Shown here: positions 9,158 through 17,430 of the stretch, piece by piece
How positions within the stretch are numbered: the first letter of the stretch is position 1
How the letters are laid out: the number at the start of each line of letters is the position of its first letter
NCBI GenBank assembly: GCA_001548435.1
Contig: AP017308.1
Location: 2,799,030 to 2,863,029 of the forward strand
DNA length: 64,000 bases
From: Leptolyngbya sp. NIES-3755
GTDB lineage: Bacteria > Cyanobacteriota > Cyanobacteriia > Leptolyngbyales > Leptolyngbyaceae
Direction of reading: 5' to 3'
Translations under genes and position numbers: made by a program
Notes under the pieces: model-generated
What the model saw: the letters and a program-made list of their open reading frames with translations, nothing else
Told to the model about the DNA's origin: nothing
Database searches by the model: none

Positions 9158-9994
9158 TTAGGTTTCGCGAGGTGGGCGAACACTCAGAAGTGACAGAAAT
9201 CGATTGTCTCGTCGCAGGGCAGCAAAATCTGAATTGCTCTGGGCGATTTCACGATATTCTTCGGGACTCAACTCGATCGCTCGTTGCAAGTGTTCGTAAG
9301 CAAGCTCAGCTTTGCCTTGAAGGGCATAACAACAAGCTTTGTTGTACCAAATGGTTGCAGCATCTGGTCGGAGTGCCAGAGCACGATCGTAGCTTGCGAT
9401 CGCGGCATCAATGTTGCCCATGTGATAGAGCGCATTGCCTCGATTTGTCCAAGACTCTTCAAAGTCTGGCTTCAGTTCGAGAGCGCGATCGTAACTTGCA
9501 ACCACTCGTTCTAATTGTCCGAGTTTTCGCAACGCTAGTCCGCGACTGTACCAAGCCCAGTAATAATCGGGTTTGAATTCAATTGCGCGATCGTAGCTGT
9601 TGACTGCATCTTCGTACCGTTCTAAGTTCCGAAGCGAAATGCCTCGGTTGTACCAAGCCCAGTGGTAATCTGCACGATATCGAATGGCATGGTCATAGCT
9701 TTTGACCGCTTCTTCGTATCGACCGAGTTCATCGAGTGCATTACCGCGATTGTTCCAAGCTTCGGGGAACCCTGGTTGATATTCAATCGCTTGAGAGTAA
9801 CTTTCAATCGCTTGTTCGTATCGTCCCAGATGGTAGAGCGAGTTGCCTCGGTTATACCAAGCGTCGGGATAGTCCGGTTTGAGATTTAAGGCAGCCTCGT
9901 AACTAGCGATCGCTGCTTCGTAGGCTTTCGTCTTATTGAGATATAACCCTTTCTGGAATAGAAAGGTTACTTCAACATCTTGAGCGTGGCTCAT
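9158..9994 (-). CDS. TPR-repeat protein (copy 2 of a tandem pair)
   Basis: 278 residues and about seven TPR units, each beginning AW(Y/N)NRG, more regular than in the neighbouring copy. No membrane segment or enzyme domain is visible. The ATG at 9994 is preferred to the adjacent GTG at 9997. The stop lies 9 bp before the start of the paralogous TPR gene. Partners are unknown. Confidence 0.88.
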   Translation of the reverse strand: MSHAQDVEVTFLFQKGLYLNKTKAYEAAIASYEAALNLKPDYPDAWYNRGNSLYHLGRYEQAIESYSQAIEYQPGFPEAWNNRGNALDELGRYEEAVKSYDHAIRYRADYHWAWYNRGISLRNLERYEDAVNSYDRAIEFKPDYYWAWYSRGLALRKLGQLERVVASYDRALELKPDFEESWTNRGNALYHMGNIDAAIASYDRALALRPDAATIWYNKACCYALQGKAELAYEHLQRAIELSPEEYREIAQSNSDFAALRRDNRFLSLLSVRPPRET

Positions 9995-10101
9995 CACCTA
10001 AGTCCGTCTTTCACATCACTGTCTCTGTTAAGGTTCCCAGATGATGTGCGACAAATCACAGATGAAATGAAAGTTTATAACAGTGAGCGCAAAAAAAGAC
10101 T

Positions 10102-10857
10102 TTATAAATCAGGGATTTGAGCCGCGTGAATCTCGATGTCAGTGACTAATTCTTTGTTCTCGATCGCAAGTTTTTTGACTTGAAAAGCGATGCCTCCAAA
10201 TTCAAGATAAGGCTGACTGATCAAGCTGTTCATCCACTGCATCAGAGAGATCATGAAGGGAATGGATTGACCGTCATCAGGGGTACAGCAAAAGGTTTCC
10301 ATGCGAACAGGTTGAGTGTCTGTTCTTGGGGAAACTACGGCGGTGAATGCCAATTTTTGTGTATCTTTTATTGTCCGAATTGCAGCATTTCCAGTGAAAC
10401 GCATCTTATTATTATCAAGCAATTTGATCGTAAATGGAGGCTGTAATTCTAATGAATTGATTTCGCCTTCTACATTCAATCCGATCGGTTTTAAGAAGCC
10501 TAAAACATAATCTGAATTCATGTTTTGATTCAGATTATTTTCCGATAGAACCAAGTGAATATGGCTATCGATCGATTCATTCAACCGAACTTTTCCAAGC
10601 AAAATACTGAGCGGATCGACTGAGATTTGATCCGTCTGAATTTCGATTTCCTTAACCTGAAGATCGTCCTTAACTAAGTTGCGACCCTGAAACGAAATGT
10701 CATCAACTTCGCCTTGTATCAATTTAAGCAAGTTTGTTTGAGCCGACACTGCAAGATTTCTAAAATCGTCAAACTGTGATCCTAGAACCGCTTTGGCAAC
10801 TTCAGAAAAGATATTCTGTTCAGACCGAGGTGGCTCAGACATACGCTTAAAACTCAT
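10102..10857 (-). CDS. LmeA-like (DUF2993) protein
   Basis: 251 residues of the DUF2993/LmeA family: repeated amphipathic beta strands, with motifs such as KLIQGEVDDISFQGRNL and IQTDQISVDPLSILLGKVRL. The fold is thought to bind phospholipid; the mycobacterial member LmeA takes part in lipoglycan synthesis. No clear signal peptide is present, unlike the second family member at 42079-42858, which starts with a hydrophobic segment. It is divergent from the acetoacetate-decarboxylase-like gene across about 135 bp. The function in cyanobacteria is unknown. Confidence 0.75.
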   Translation of the reverse strand: MSFKRMSEPPRSEQNIFSEVAKAVLGSQFDDFRNLAVSAQTNLLKLIQGEVDDISFQGRNLVKDDLQVKEIEIQTDQISVDPLSILLGKVRLNESIDSHIHLVLSENNLNQNMNSDYVLGFLKPIGLNVEGEINSLELQPPFTIKLLDNNKMRFTGNAAIRTIKDTQKLAFTAVVSPRTDTQPVRMETFCCTPDDGQSIPFMISLMQWMNSLISQPYLEFGGIAFQVKKLAIENKELVTDIEIHAAQIPDL

Positions 10858-10992
10858 TGCTTTTGAACACTGTAGAACAGCCTGCGAGAAAGTATCTCTA
10901 CACTTTGGAAGGCATTGGTTCTACGACTAAAGATGGAGGTAAAGTTGACCGAATTTCCTTAGGGTACGATGTGCAATTCCTCACTCACTGCT

Positions 10993-11637
10993 ATGAATCA
11001 CCCACCCGCACCTTGGACTTTGAAGGGATACGGTTATTTATCGCTGCATCTGATCGATTTTTCTGATGCTGCCAAAGCGATCCCCAAAGACCTTGAGATT
11101 GTTCAAGTTCTGCCTGGAAAAACGATCGGAGGTTTGTTTCTCGGTAAGTACGAAGCGGGTTCAACGCTAACTTATGGCGAATTGATTGCAGTTCCAGGTC
11201 TAGTCCGCTACGGTGGCAGGATCGGAGGCTGGGTTTCTCACATTTATGTGGATGACGAAAGCTCGATCGCGGGAGGTCGAGAGATTTGGGGACTGCCAAA
11301 GGAAAATGCTCAATTTCTCTGGCAATCGGAAGGAGGCGCGATCGTCAAGCAAGGCGATCAAACGCTTTGCAGTTTTACTCAGTCTTGGCAGTTAAGTCTC
11401 TTAAAACTCAGCGGACAGTTTGATACCTACACCAAACTGGCAGACGAATTAATGCGTTTTGAAAGCTCAGCAAGCGCGAATCCTTCTGTGATTGGTTCTC
11501 GGCTTGATGTTCCCCGCTCTAGTCCATTTGCGACACTGTTCGATTCTCAGCCCTGGATGGCAATCAAAGGCGAATCCCTCGAAATCACGATCGCGGCTCC
11601 GTATTCGATCGGTGCAAAAGTTCCGATGACGGTTTAG
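10993..11637 (+). CDS. Acetoacetate decarboxylase-like protein
   Basis: About 214 residues from ATG 10993. The sequence GYGYLSLHLIDF...GLFLGKYEAGSTLTYGEL...GREIWGLPKENAQF is the acetoacetate-decarboxylase superfamily pattern, and the GREIWGLPK segment is the most diagnostic part. I could not confidently place the Schiff-base lysine of true decarboxylases, so the activity may differ. A longer frame from 10969 adds 8 residues without clear support. holB follows 53 bp downstream on the same strand. Confidence 0.8.
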   Translation: MNHPPAPWTLKGYGYLSLHLIDFSDAAKAIPKDLEIVQVLPGKTIGGLFLGKYEAGSTLTYGELIAVPGLVRYGGRIGGWVSHIYVDDESSIAGGREIWGLPKENAQFLWQSEGGAIVKQGDQTLCSFTQSWQLSLLKLSGQFDTYTKLADELMRFESSASANPSVIGSRLDVPRSSPFATLFDSQPWMAIKGESLEITIAAPYSIGAKVPMTV

Positions 11638-11690
11638 CGATCGTACTGCCGATTAGACTACACTAGGCTTTCATTCTGCCGTTAATCGTA

Positions 11691-12617
11691 ATGTCTGTCT
11701 TTACTTCTCTAATCGGTCAGTCTCAAGCCGTCGAATTACTCGATCGAGCGATCGCGGTCGATCGTCTTGCTCCCGCTTATCTATTTGTCGGAACTCCGGG
11801 GATCGGTAAACGGTTAGCGGCAGAGTGCTTTCTCGAATCGCTCTTATCGTCTTCCCGTTCCCGCATTCTGAATCGCAATCATCCCGATTTACTTTGGGTA
11901 GAGCCGACTTATCTACATCAAGGCAAGCGATTCACCGCGATCGAGGCTGAAGCGGCTGGAGTCAAGCGCAAAACGCCACCGATGATTCGATTAGAGCAAA
12001 TTCGTGAAGTCAGTCAGTTTCTCAGCCGTCCGCCATTAGAATCAGCACGATCGACGATTGTGATCGAACAAGCCGAAACGATGCCAGAAGCTGCCGCAAA
12101 TGCACTACTCAAAACGCTGGAAGAACCTGGACGAGCCACAATTATTCTCTTAGCCACAAGTGTGGAATCGGTTTTACCCACGATCGTTTCTCGATGTCAG
12201 AGAATTCCATTTGCCCGACTTGACGCGGATTCAATGGCGCAAGTTCTAAAAGAAGTTGGACACGCAGAAATTTTATCGAAACCGCAATTATTAGCTCTGG
12301 CACAAGGCAGTCCTGGAGCCGCGATCGCACATCAACAGACCCTTGAATCGATCCCACCTGAAGTTCTCGATTCAGTCATGCAGCCACCCAAATCCCTTCG
12401 ACAAGCGCTGACCGTTGGAAGAACGATCGCGAAATCGATCGATGGTGAAACACAGCTTTGGCTGATTGATTATTTGCAGCAGGTGTATTGGACAAAAAGC
12501 CAGAATGCTCGATCGCTTCGTCTGCTCGAAAAAGCGAAGGAACAACTTCTGGCTTATGTTCAACCTCAACTGGTTTGGGAAGTGATGTGGATGGAGTTTT
12601 GTGCTCAACCGCACTGA
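11691..12617 (+). CDS. holB: DNA polymerase III subunit delta'
   Basis: 308 residues. The clamp-loader AAA+ fold begins with GQSQAVELLDRAI. The Walker A region reads GTPGIGKRLAA, and sensor and SRC-type motifs are seen in NALLKTLEEPG and TIVSRCQRIPF. The four-cysteine zinc module between Walker A and B of many delta' proteins is absent, which is acceptable for this subunit. Role: stator of the clamp loader that opens the beta clamp. The last 13 bases overlap the end of the convergent phytoene-synthase-like gene. Confidence 0.9.
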   Translation: MSVFTSLIGQSQAVELLDRAIAVDRLAPAYLFVGTPGIGKRLAAECFLESLLSSSRSRILNRNHPDLLWVEPTYLHQGKRFTAIEAEAAGVKRKTPPMIRLEQIREVSQFLSRPPLESARSTIVIEQAETMPEAAANALLKTLEEPGRATIILLATSVESVLPTIVSRCQRIPFARLDADSMAQVLKEVGHAEILSKPQLLALAQGSPGAAIAHQQTLESIPPEVLDSVMQPPKSLRQALTVGRTIAKSIDGETQLWLIDYLQQVYWTKSQNARSLRLLEKAKEQLLAYVQPQLVWEVMWMEFCAQPH

Positions 12618-13600
12618 GACGTGATCGCTACAAAACTTCTCAGCTTGCAACGTCGATTCGGAAACGGAATGGTTTTCTGAAATGCGTTTGGAGTGGTCGC
12701 AGTTCCCCATCGCGACGGCAACAACAACACTAAATCGCGTTGAACTTCCCGCCAGTAGACTTGAGGAAATCGCACATAATCATAGTCACAGTGCCGCATC
12801 ACTCGTTCAATTCGGCGATAGCGATTGAGTGACCAATCTCGCAAAATCTGCCACGACGGATGGAGATCAGGCGACAGAATGAATGGATAAGCACGACGAT
12901 AGAGTTTCGGCAAGTATTCGTAAATCCAGAAGTTCATCATTGCTTCATAACCTGGATTTTCATACGCTCTGAGTTCTAAAATCTCTGTCCGTGTGACTCC
13001 AAATCGATCGAGCAATTCATTCGGCAAATAACAAATCCCTTGCGCTGCATCTTCGTGCAAATCTCGCAAAATGTTGTAAAACTGATCGACCACTCCAAAC
13101 GTTCCCGCTAAATGCCAAGTTTGGGTTGACAAAAACGGCAACACCTGGAAGAATGACGAGGCAAGTTCGCGCAACATTGTTTCAAAGTCCTCGATCGTTT
13201 CGAGAACCAAGTCTCTTTGGTTATATCGATCGAGAGCTAAAAGATAGTGCCCCCAAGCTTTTTGAGAAAGCTGACCGATGGGATCAGACTGAACAAACCA
13301 ACGATCGTGCATGGATTCAAATAAAGCGCGATGGTTCCCTGCGGGCTGAACCTTTCCAGTCGATCGTAACCATTGCCACGCAGCGTGAAACTCCTGAAAC
13401 TGTCCCGACTGTCCATTCATGAGTTCGCTTTCTGCCAATCGATCTGCTAAGCGAATCCAATGAATGCGTTCGATCCAAGCTTGTCGAACCTCTGGCTCAA
13501 GCTCCATAACCCAAGCAGCATTATCCTCGTCCTTTAGGGCATCATCCGCGATTGCGTGATGAAGGGACGACCCAAACAACTCAGCAACAGACGTATTCAT
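12605..13600 (-). CDS. Squalene/phytoene synthase-like protein, possibly not catalytic
   Basis: 331 residues from ATG 13600 (a GTG at 13633 would add 11). The second aspartate-rich motif of trans-isoprenyl head-to-head synthases is clear: QFYNILRDLHEDAAQG followed by YLPNELLDRFGV. The first motif, DxxxD in real phytoene synthases, is not recognisable; the corresponding stretch reads ALDRYNQRDL. It is therefore a divergent relative and not the CrtB of the carotenoid pathway. Convergent with holB (13-bp overlap). The function is unresolved. Confidence 0.7.
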   Translation of the reverse strand: MNTSVAELFGSSLHHAIADDALKDEDNAAWVMELEPEVRQAWIERIHWIRLADRLAESELMNGQSGQFQEFHAAWQWLRSTGKVQPAGNHRALFESMHDRWFVQSDPIGQLSQKAWGHYLLALDRYNQRDLVLETIEDFETMLRELASSFFQVLPFLSTQTWHLAGTFGVVDQFYNILRDLHEDAAQGICYLPNELLDRFGVTRTEILELRAYENPGYEAMMNFWIYEYLPKLYRRAYPFILSPDLHPSWQILRDWSLNRYRRIERVMRHCDYDYVRFPQVYWREVQRDLVLLLPSRWGTATTPNAFQKTIPFPNRRCKLRSFVAITSQCG

Positions 13601-14019
13601 ATCAACAGGTGAATTTCGGACTAGCCACGGCACTCGCTAATTAGAATTCCCAGATTTTGATAGGATTAACGGGTGTCAACAAAAATTTTTGAACCCATGA
13701 ATCGAGAGAGCAACCTGATTGAGCACGTATCCAAACCATCTGGGAATTACGGGTGTGAGGAGTAGGAGAATTAAATTCTCACTAGAGCGTCAGAATGGGG
13801 CACGAACAGGCAGTGATAAGAAGGATGCTCGATCGAGAACACGTTTTCATGCCAAGATAAACGTCTCGAATCTGAAGTGCGATCGGACTACGTAATCGAC
13901 AAGCTGTTAAAAAAGACACGTTTTTTAATTGAAATTTAAATGTCATAGCGATCATGTTACTCGCTTTTACACAATTGACTAACTTTTGTTTCTTTCGATG
14001 AAAAGGATAGCCTAAACCC
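13601..14019. other. Intergenic region upstream of accD
   Basis: About 420 bp between divergent genes. It holds the small palindrome GAGAATTAAATTCTC near 13768 and AT-rich stretches before accD. I see no convincing small ORF, tRNA or structured RNA. A polypurine stretch (GAAAAGGATAG) precedes the accD ATG and may contain its ribosome site. Confidence 0.5.
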
Positions 14020-14940
14020 ATGTCTTTATTCGATTGGTTCGCGAATCGGCGTAAATCCGAGACTAAAGTTTCCCCCGCACAAGAGCGCGAAATCGCAGAT
14101 GGTCTTTGGAAAAAGTGCGAGATGTGCGGAGTGTTGACTTATACCAAAGATTTAAGAGCGAATCAGATGGTTTGCCTGGAGTGCAATCATCACCTGCGTG
14201 TCTTTAGTCCAGAGCGAATTCGGCAATTGATCGATGCGGATACTTGGGTCGCGATCGATGAACAGATTCAACCGACTGATCCGCTAAAATTCCGCGCCCG
14301 CAAATCTTATAGTGATTATCTCCGCGACACTCAGGAGAAAACGAAGCTAACTGAAGCCGTTCAAACGGGAATTGGTCAACTCGACGGCTGCCAGGTTGCG
14401 TTAGGCGTGATGGACTTCCGCTTTATCGGTGGCAGTATGGGATCGGTCGTTGGTGAAAAACTCACTCGCTTAATTGAACGAGCCACCCAACAGCGGCTTC
14501 CAGTTGTGATTGTTTGTGCTTCCGGTGGCGCGAGAATGCAGGAAGGCATGTTGAGCCTGATGCAAATGGCAAAGATTTCTGGAGCACTTCAACGCCACCG
14601 AGAAAGCCGTTTACTTTACATTCCGGTCTTGACTCATCCAACGACTGGAGGCGTAACCGCGAGTTTTGCCATGTTGGGAGATATTATTTTGGCAGAACCG
14701 AAAGCGATGATTGCGTTCGCAGGAAGACGAGTCATCGAACAGAACTTGCGCCAGAAGTTGCCAGACGATTTTCAAACTGCGGAATATTTGCTGAATCATG
14801 GATTTGTCGATGCGATCGTACCTCGCACCCAACTGAAGAAAACCCTGGCACAACTCATCCGCCTGCATCAGCCCGTGGTTCCAACCGCTCATGGCGTTCA
14901 GATTCCAGGAATAAAAACCTTTACTTCAGCCCCCGATTAG
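14020..14940 (+). CDS. accD: Acetyl-CoA carboxylase carboxyltransferase subunit beta
   Basis: 306 residues. The N-terminal zinc ribbon has Cys33, Cys36, Cys52 and Cys55 (CEMC and CLEC). The crotonase-like carboxyltransferase core follows, with [21 protein letters not shown] and [14 protein letters not shown]. It pairs with AccA to transfer carboxyl from biotin to acetyl-CoA, the first step of fatty acid synthesis. Start ATG 14020 gives the usual [12 protein letters not shown]-terminus. psbV follows 154 bp downstream on the same strand. Confidence 0.97.
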   Translation: MSLFDWFANRRKSETKVSPAQEREIADGLWKKCEMCGVLTYTKDLRANQMVCLECNHHLRVFSPERIRQLIDADTWVAIDEQIQPTDPLKFRARKSYSDYLRDTQEKTKLTEAVQTGIGQLDGCQVALGVMDFRFIGGSMGSVVGEKLTRLIERATQQRLPVVIVCASGGARMQEGMLSLMQMAKISGALQRHRESRLLYIPVLTHPTTGGVTASFAMLGDIILAEPKAMIAFAGRRVIEQNLRQKLPDDFQTAEYLLNHGFVDAIVPRTQLKKTLAQLIRLHQPVVPTAHGVQIPGIKTFTSAPD

Positions 14941-15094
14941 GCACAATCCGAAAATTGGTGAAAGTATTGTCACAGCGGCATGATATTGGTATTAAAGAGG
15001 TCTATTCTCATCATCAGCAAAGCCGATTTGCCGATAGCCATTATCGATTGTTGTGTTGTGATGTCCGATTACTGAGCCACATTTAAGGAGAACC

Positions 15095-15586
15095 ATGCTT
15101 AAAAGATTTCTTTGGCTTGCTGTTGCCACCGTCTTTTTTGCGTTTCAAGTGTTTGCACCGTCCGCGAACGCTGCGGAACTTGATGCTGCAACTCGCACTG
15201 TTGTAAAAGATGCCAACGGGGGAACAACGACCCTCTCGCTGAAGCAAGTAAAAGAAGGCAAACGCCTGTTTCAATACGCTTGTGCCCAATGTCATGCGGG
15301 CGGCGTAACCAAAACCGATCCGAACGTTGGACTTGATCCCGAAGCGCTGTCGCTGGCAACTCCGAAGCGCGATAATATCGATGCTCTGGTCGATTACATG
15401 AAAGACCCCACGAGCTACGACGGCACAACCTCGATCGCAGAAGTGCATCCGAGCCTCAAGAGCAAAGATACCTTCCCCGAAATGCGAAACCTGACCGATC
15501 AAGACTTAGTTGCGATCGCAGGTCACATTCTCCTCCAACCCAAAGTCGTTGGCGACAAATGGGGCGGCGGCAAAATCTACTACTAA
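15095..15586 (+). CDS. psbV: Photosystem II cytochrome c-550
   Basis: 163-residue precursor. A 26-residue signal peptide ends ANA before AELDAAT. The heme site CAQCH spans residues 63-67, and the second axial ligand is His118 (His92 of the mature protein, the family position). The C-terminus KIYY is typical. It is the extrinsic lumenal subunit that stabilises the oxygen-evolving complex. The ribosome site AAGGAG lies just before the ATG. The paralogue psbV2 follows 25 bp downstream. Confidence 0.97.
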   Translation: MLKRFLWLAVATVFFAFQVFAPSANAAELDAATRTVVKDANGGTTTLSLKQVKEGKRLFQYACAQCHAGGVTKTDPNVGLDPEALSLATPKRDNIDALVDYMKDPTSYDGTTSIAEVHPSLKSKDTFPEMRNLTDQDLVAIAGHILLQPKVVGDKWGGGKIYY

Positions 15587-15611
15587 ACCCCTGTTGAGGC
15601 TGACTCTCCCT

Positions 15612-16100
15612 ATGTTGGTACAAGCTATTCGATCGATTTTGATCTTCTGTGTTGCTTCTATCCTTTGGGGAGGGTTCAGCCTTCCTGCGTATGCCAGGGT
15701 TGATCCGTATATCAGACAGTATTTACAAGTTTCTGATCCGGTTCCGGTTGCGATCAACGATCGAGGCGAAACTCGGTTGTTCTCCTACGAGAATATGCTC
15801 GAAGGCAAAAACTTATTTGAGCTGCACTGCGCGTCCTGTCACGTCGGCGGCTCAACGTTGCCGAACCCCTCAGTTTCGCTGTCGTTAGAGGCGCTAAAAC
15901 AAGCCATGCCACCACGAGATACCGTTGAGCAATTGGTAGCGTTTATGCGGCATCCGATGAGCTACGACGGGACTGAAGAGTTGTTGTTGTGTCGGGAAGT
16001 TCCAGAGTCTTGGCTGGCGCAGTCTGAAGTCGAGAATTTGGCAGGATTTATTTTGCGTGCGGCTGAAAAGGCAAAAGGGTGGGGAAGCACGAATCTTTAA
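15612..16100 (+). CDS. psbV2: Cytochrome c-550-like protein PsbV2
   Basis: 162-residue precursor starting at ATG 15612, which gives a proper signal peptide (cleavage after AYA, residue 28); the longer frame from 15510 lies within psbV. The heme site CASCH is at residues 73-77. The segment SYDGTEELLLCREV aligns with PsbV SYDGTTSIAEVHPS, so Cys127 takes the place of the distal histidine ligand. Published work on Thermosynechococcus PsbV2 describes His/Cys heme coordination, and this protein fits that pattern. It is tandem with psbV, probably by duplication, and likely co-transcribed with it. Its physiological role is not settled. Confidence 0.93.
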   Translation: MLVQAIRSILIFCVASILWGGFSLPAYARVDPYIRQYLQVSDPVPVAINDRGETRLFSYENMLEGKNLFELHCASCHVGGSTLPNPSVSLSLEALKQAMPPRDTVEQLVAFMRHPMSYDGTEELLLCREVPESWLAQSEVENLAGFILRAAEKAKGWGSTNL

Positions 16101-16209
16101 GGGCGGATTTCTGGGACGAATTTTTGGTTTTACAAGCGGTCAATCTGAGTACGACAGGCTGTAAAATATGAGAATAGTCTAAAGACCAAACTCGTTCCGA
16201 GAAAAACTT

Positions 16210-16623
16210 ATGAAATCGATCGCTTCTGCTATTCGGGGACTGTCCCTTGCTTTCTGTGCCGTCCTCCTGATTATGGGCAGCTTGTTCCTCTCTGCTGCTC
16301 CCGCTTCGGCAGATACCGTCAAGGTGAAGATGGGTGGCGCTAAGGGTTTAGTGTTTGAACCCGCAGTCGTAACCGTCAAGCCTGGAGACACCATCCAATT
16401 TGATGTCGGTCAATTGCCGCCGCACAACGTGATCTTCGATGCTGCAAAGGTTCCGGGTGGAAACGCAGAGTTGGCAGCGAGCCTGTCTCACAAAGCATTA
16501 GAAGGTGCGAAGAAGTCGTTTGAAGTCGCGATTCCCGCAGATGCTCCTGCTGGCGAATATACCTACTACTGCTTGCCTCACCGGGGCGCTGGTATGGTCG
16601 GTAAAGTTGTCGTCGCTGGTTAA
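16210..16623 (+). CDS. petE: Plastocyanin
   Basis: 137-residue precursor with a 34-residue signal peptide ending ASA before DTVKVKMG. The type-1 copper ligands are His72 (PPHNVIFD), Cys121, His124 and Met129 (YYCLPHRGAGMVG). It carries electrons from cytochrome b6f to photosystem I in the thylakoid lumen. In cyanobacteria petE and petJ are usually regulated oppositely by copper; here petJ lies 83 bp downstream on the same strand. The 109 bp upstream of petE should hold its promoter, but I cannot point to a copper operator. Confidence 0.97.
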   Translation: MKSIASAIRGLSLAFCAVLLIMGSLFLSAAPASADTVKVKMGGAKGLVFEPAVVTVKPGDTIQFDVGQLPPHNVIFDAAKVPGGNAELAASLSHKALEGAKKSFEVAIPADAPAGEYTYYCLPHRGAGMVGKVVVAG

Positions 16624-16706
16624 TTTTGCCTCGTGTTCTCCCCAGTCTCCGGTCTACAATAGGTAGAGAGCGCCGTTTCACCCACGTTGGCACAGGATTG
16701 GGGAGA

Positions 16707-17108
16707 ATGAATTTGAATTGGCAACAATCTTCGTTTCGATGTGCGATCGCGCTCTTTGGATGTGCGATCGCAATTTTTGTGTCAATTCTTCCGGCTTATG
16801 CAGAACCTCCAAACGGAGAACAATTATTTAACTCAAATTGCTCTGCTTGTCACATTGGCGGAAACAACGTGATTATTTCTCATAAGACGCTGAGAAAAGA
16901 AGCGCTAGAGAAATATGAAATGGATTCGATCGAGGCGATTCGGCATCAGGTGATTAATGGTAAAAATGCGATGCCTGCATTTGGCAGTCGATTGAGCGAA
17001 GAAGAGATTGGTGCGATCGCGACTTATGTTTTAGGACAGGCTGAGATGGATTGGTCTACCAAAGTAGAACTAAGCGAATCACAAGAGATCTCAGAAAGCA
17101 AGTCGTGA
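16707..17108 (+). CDS. petJ: Cytochrome c6 with C-terminal extension
   Basis: 133-residue precursor from ATG 16707, preceded by GGGAGA. The signal peptide ends AYA (residue 32). The heme site CSACH is at residues 45-49 and the axial methionine is Met89 in KNAMPAFG. About 18 residues (DWSTKVELSESQEISESKS) extend beyond the usual end of cytochrome c6, acidic and serine-rich. It replaces plastocyanin under copper limitation in many cyanobacteria. The longer frame from 16626 begins directly after petE and lacks a ribosome site. Confidence 0.92.
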   Translation: MNLNWQQSSFRCAIALFGCAIAIFVSILPAYAEPPNGEQLFNSNCSACHIGGNNVIISHKTLRKEALEKYEMDSIEAIRHQVINGKNAMPAFGSRLSEEEIGAIATYVLGQAEMDWSTKVELSESQEISESKS

Positions 17109-17178
17109 TACCAAAGCTCGATTTAGGGTAGGAGACGATTGTGCTAATTCATGTTCTAGTATTTGTCCCTTCGATGCC

Positions 17179-17310
17179 TCACTCGATCGCTTGCCACCAA
17201 TCCTCTGTCCACTCGATCGCATCCCAATCCACCCAAGTCTCGCGATTCTGCGATCGCAATGCCTCGTGCAACTTCTGAACATTGTTACGAAACACCCACG
17301 ATCGCAGATT
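17179..17310 (-). pseudogene. Relic of a TIR-domain gene
   Basis: On the minus strand a 43-codon open stretch runs between an in-frame TAA (just above 17310) and a TGA at 17179-17181. It reads NNVQKLHEAL, RETWVDWDAIEW and TEDWWQAIE. This lines up with the intact TIR protein next door (VQRLHAALTQQDRKVWVDWQDIPLTAGWRQEIYNG). There is no start codon and no room for the rest of a TIR domain. I read it as a leftover of a second TIR gene in opposite orientation. Confidence 0.65.
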
Positions 17311-17430
17311 GTGTTACAAAGATTTCCCCATCACAATAAGCTTTATCAGGGTGATTGGCTGAATTGGAAGCTTGCTCTATGATGACAATGACCGATGCAA
17401 GCTGGGTCACTAAATTTACAGGGAAAAGCC

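Noticed and set aside
15510-15611. Longer start for psbV2 inside psbV
   Set aside because: The extension lies in the psbV coding region; ATG 15612 gives a normal signal peptide.
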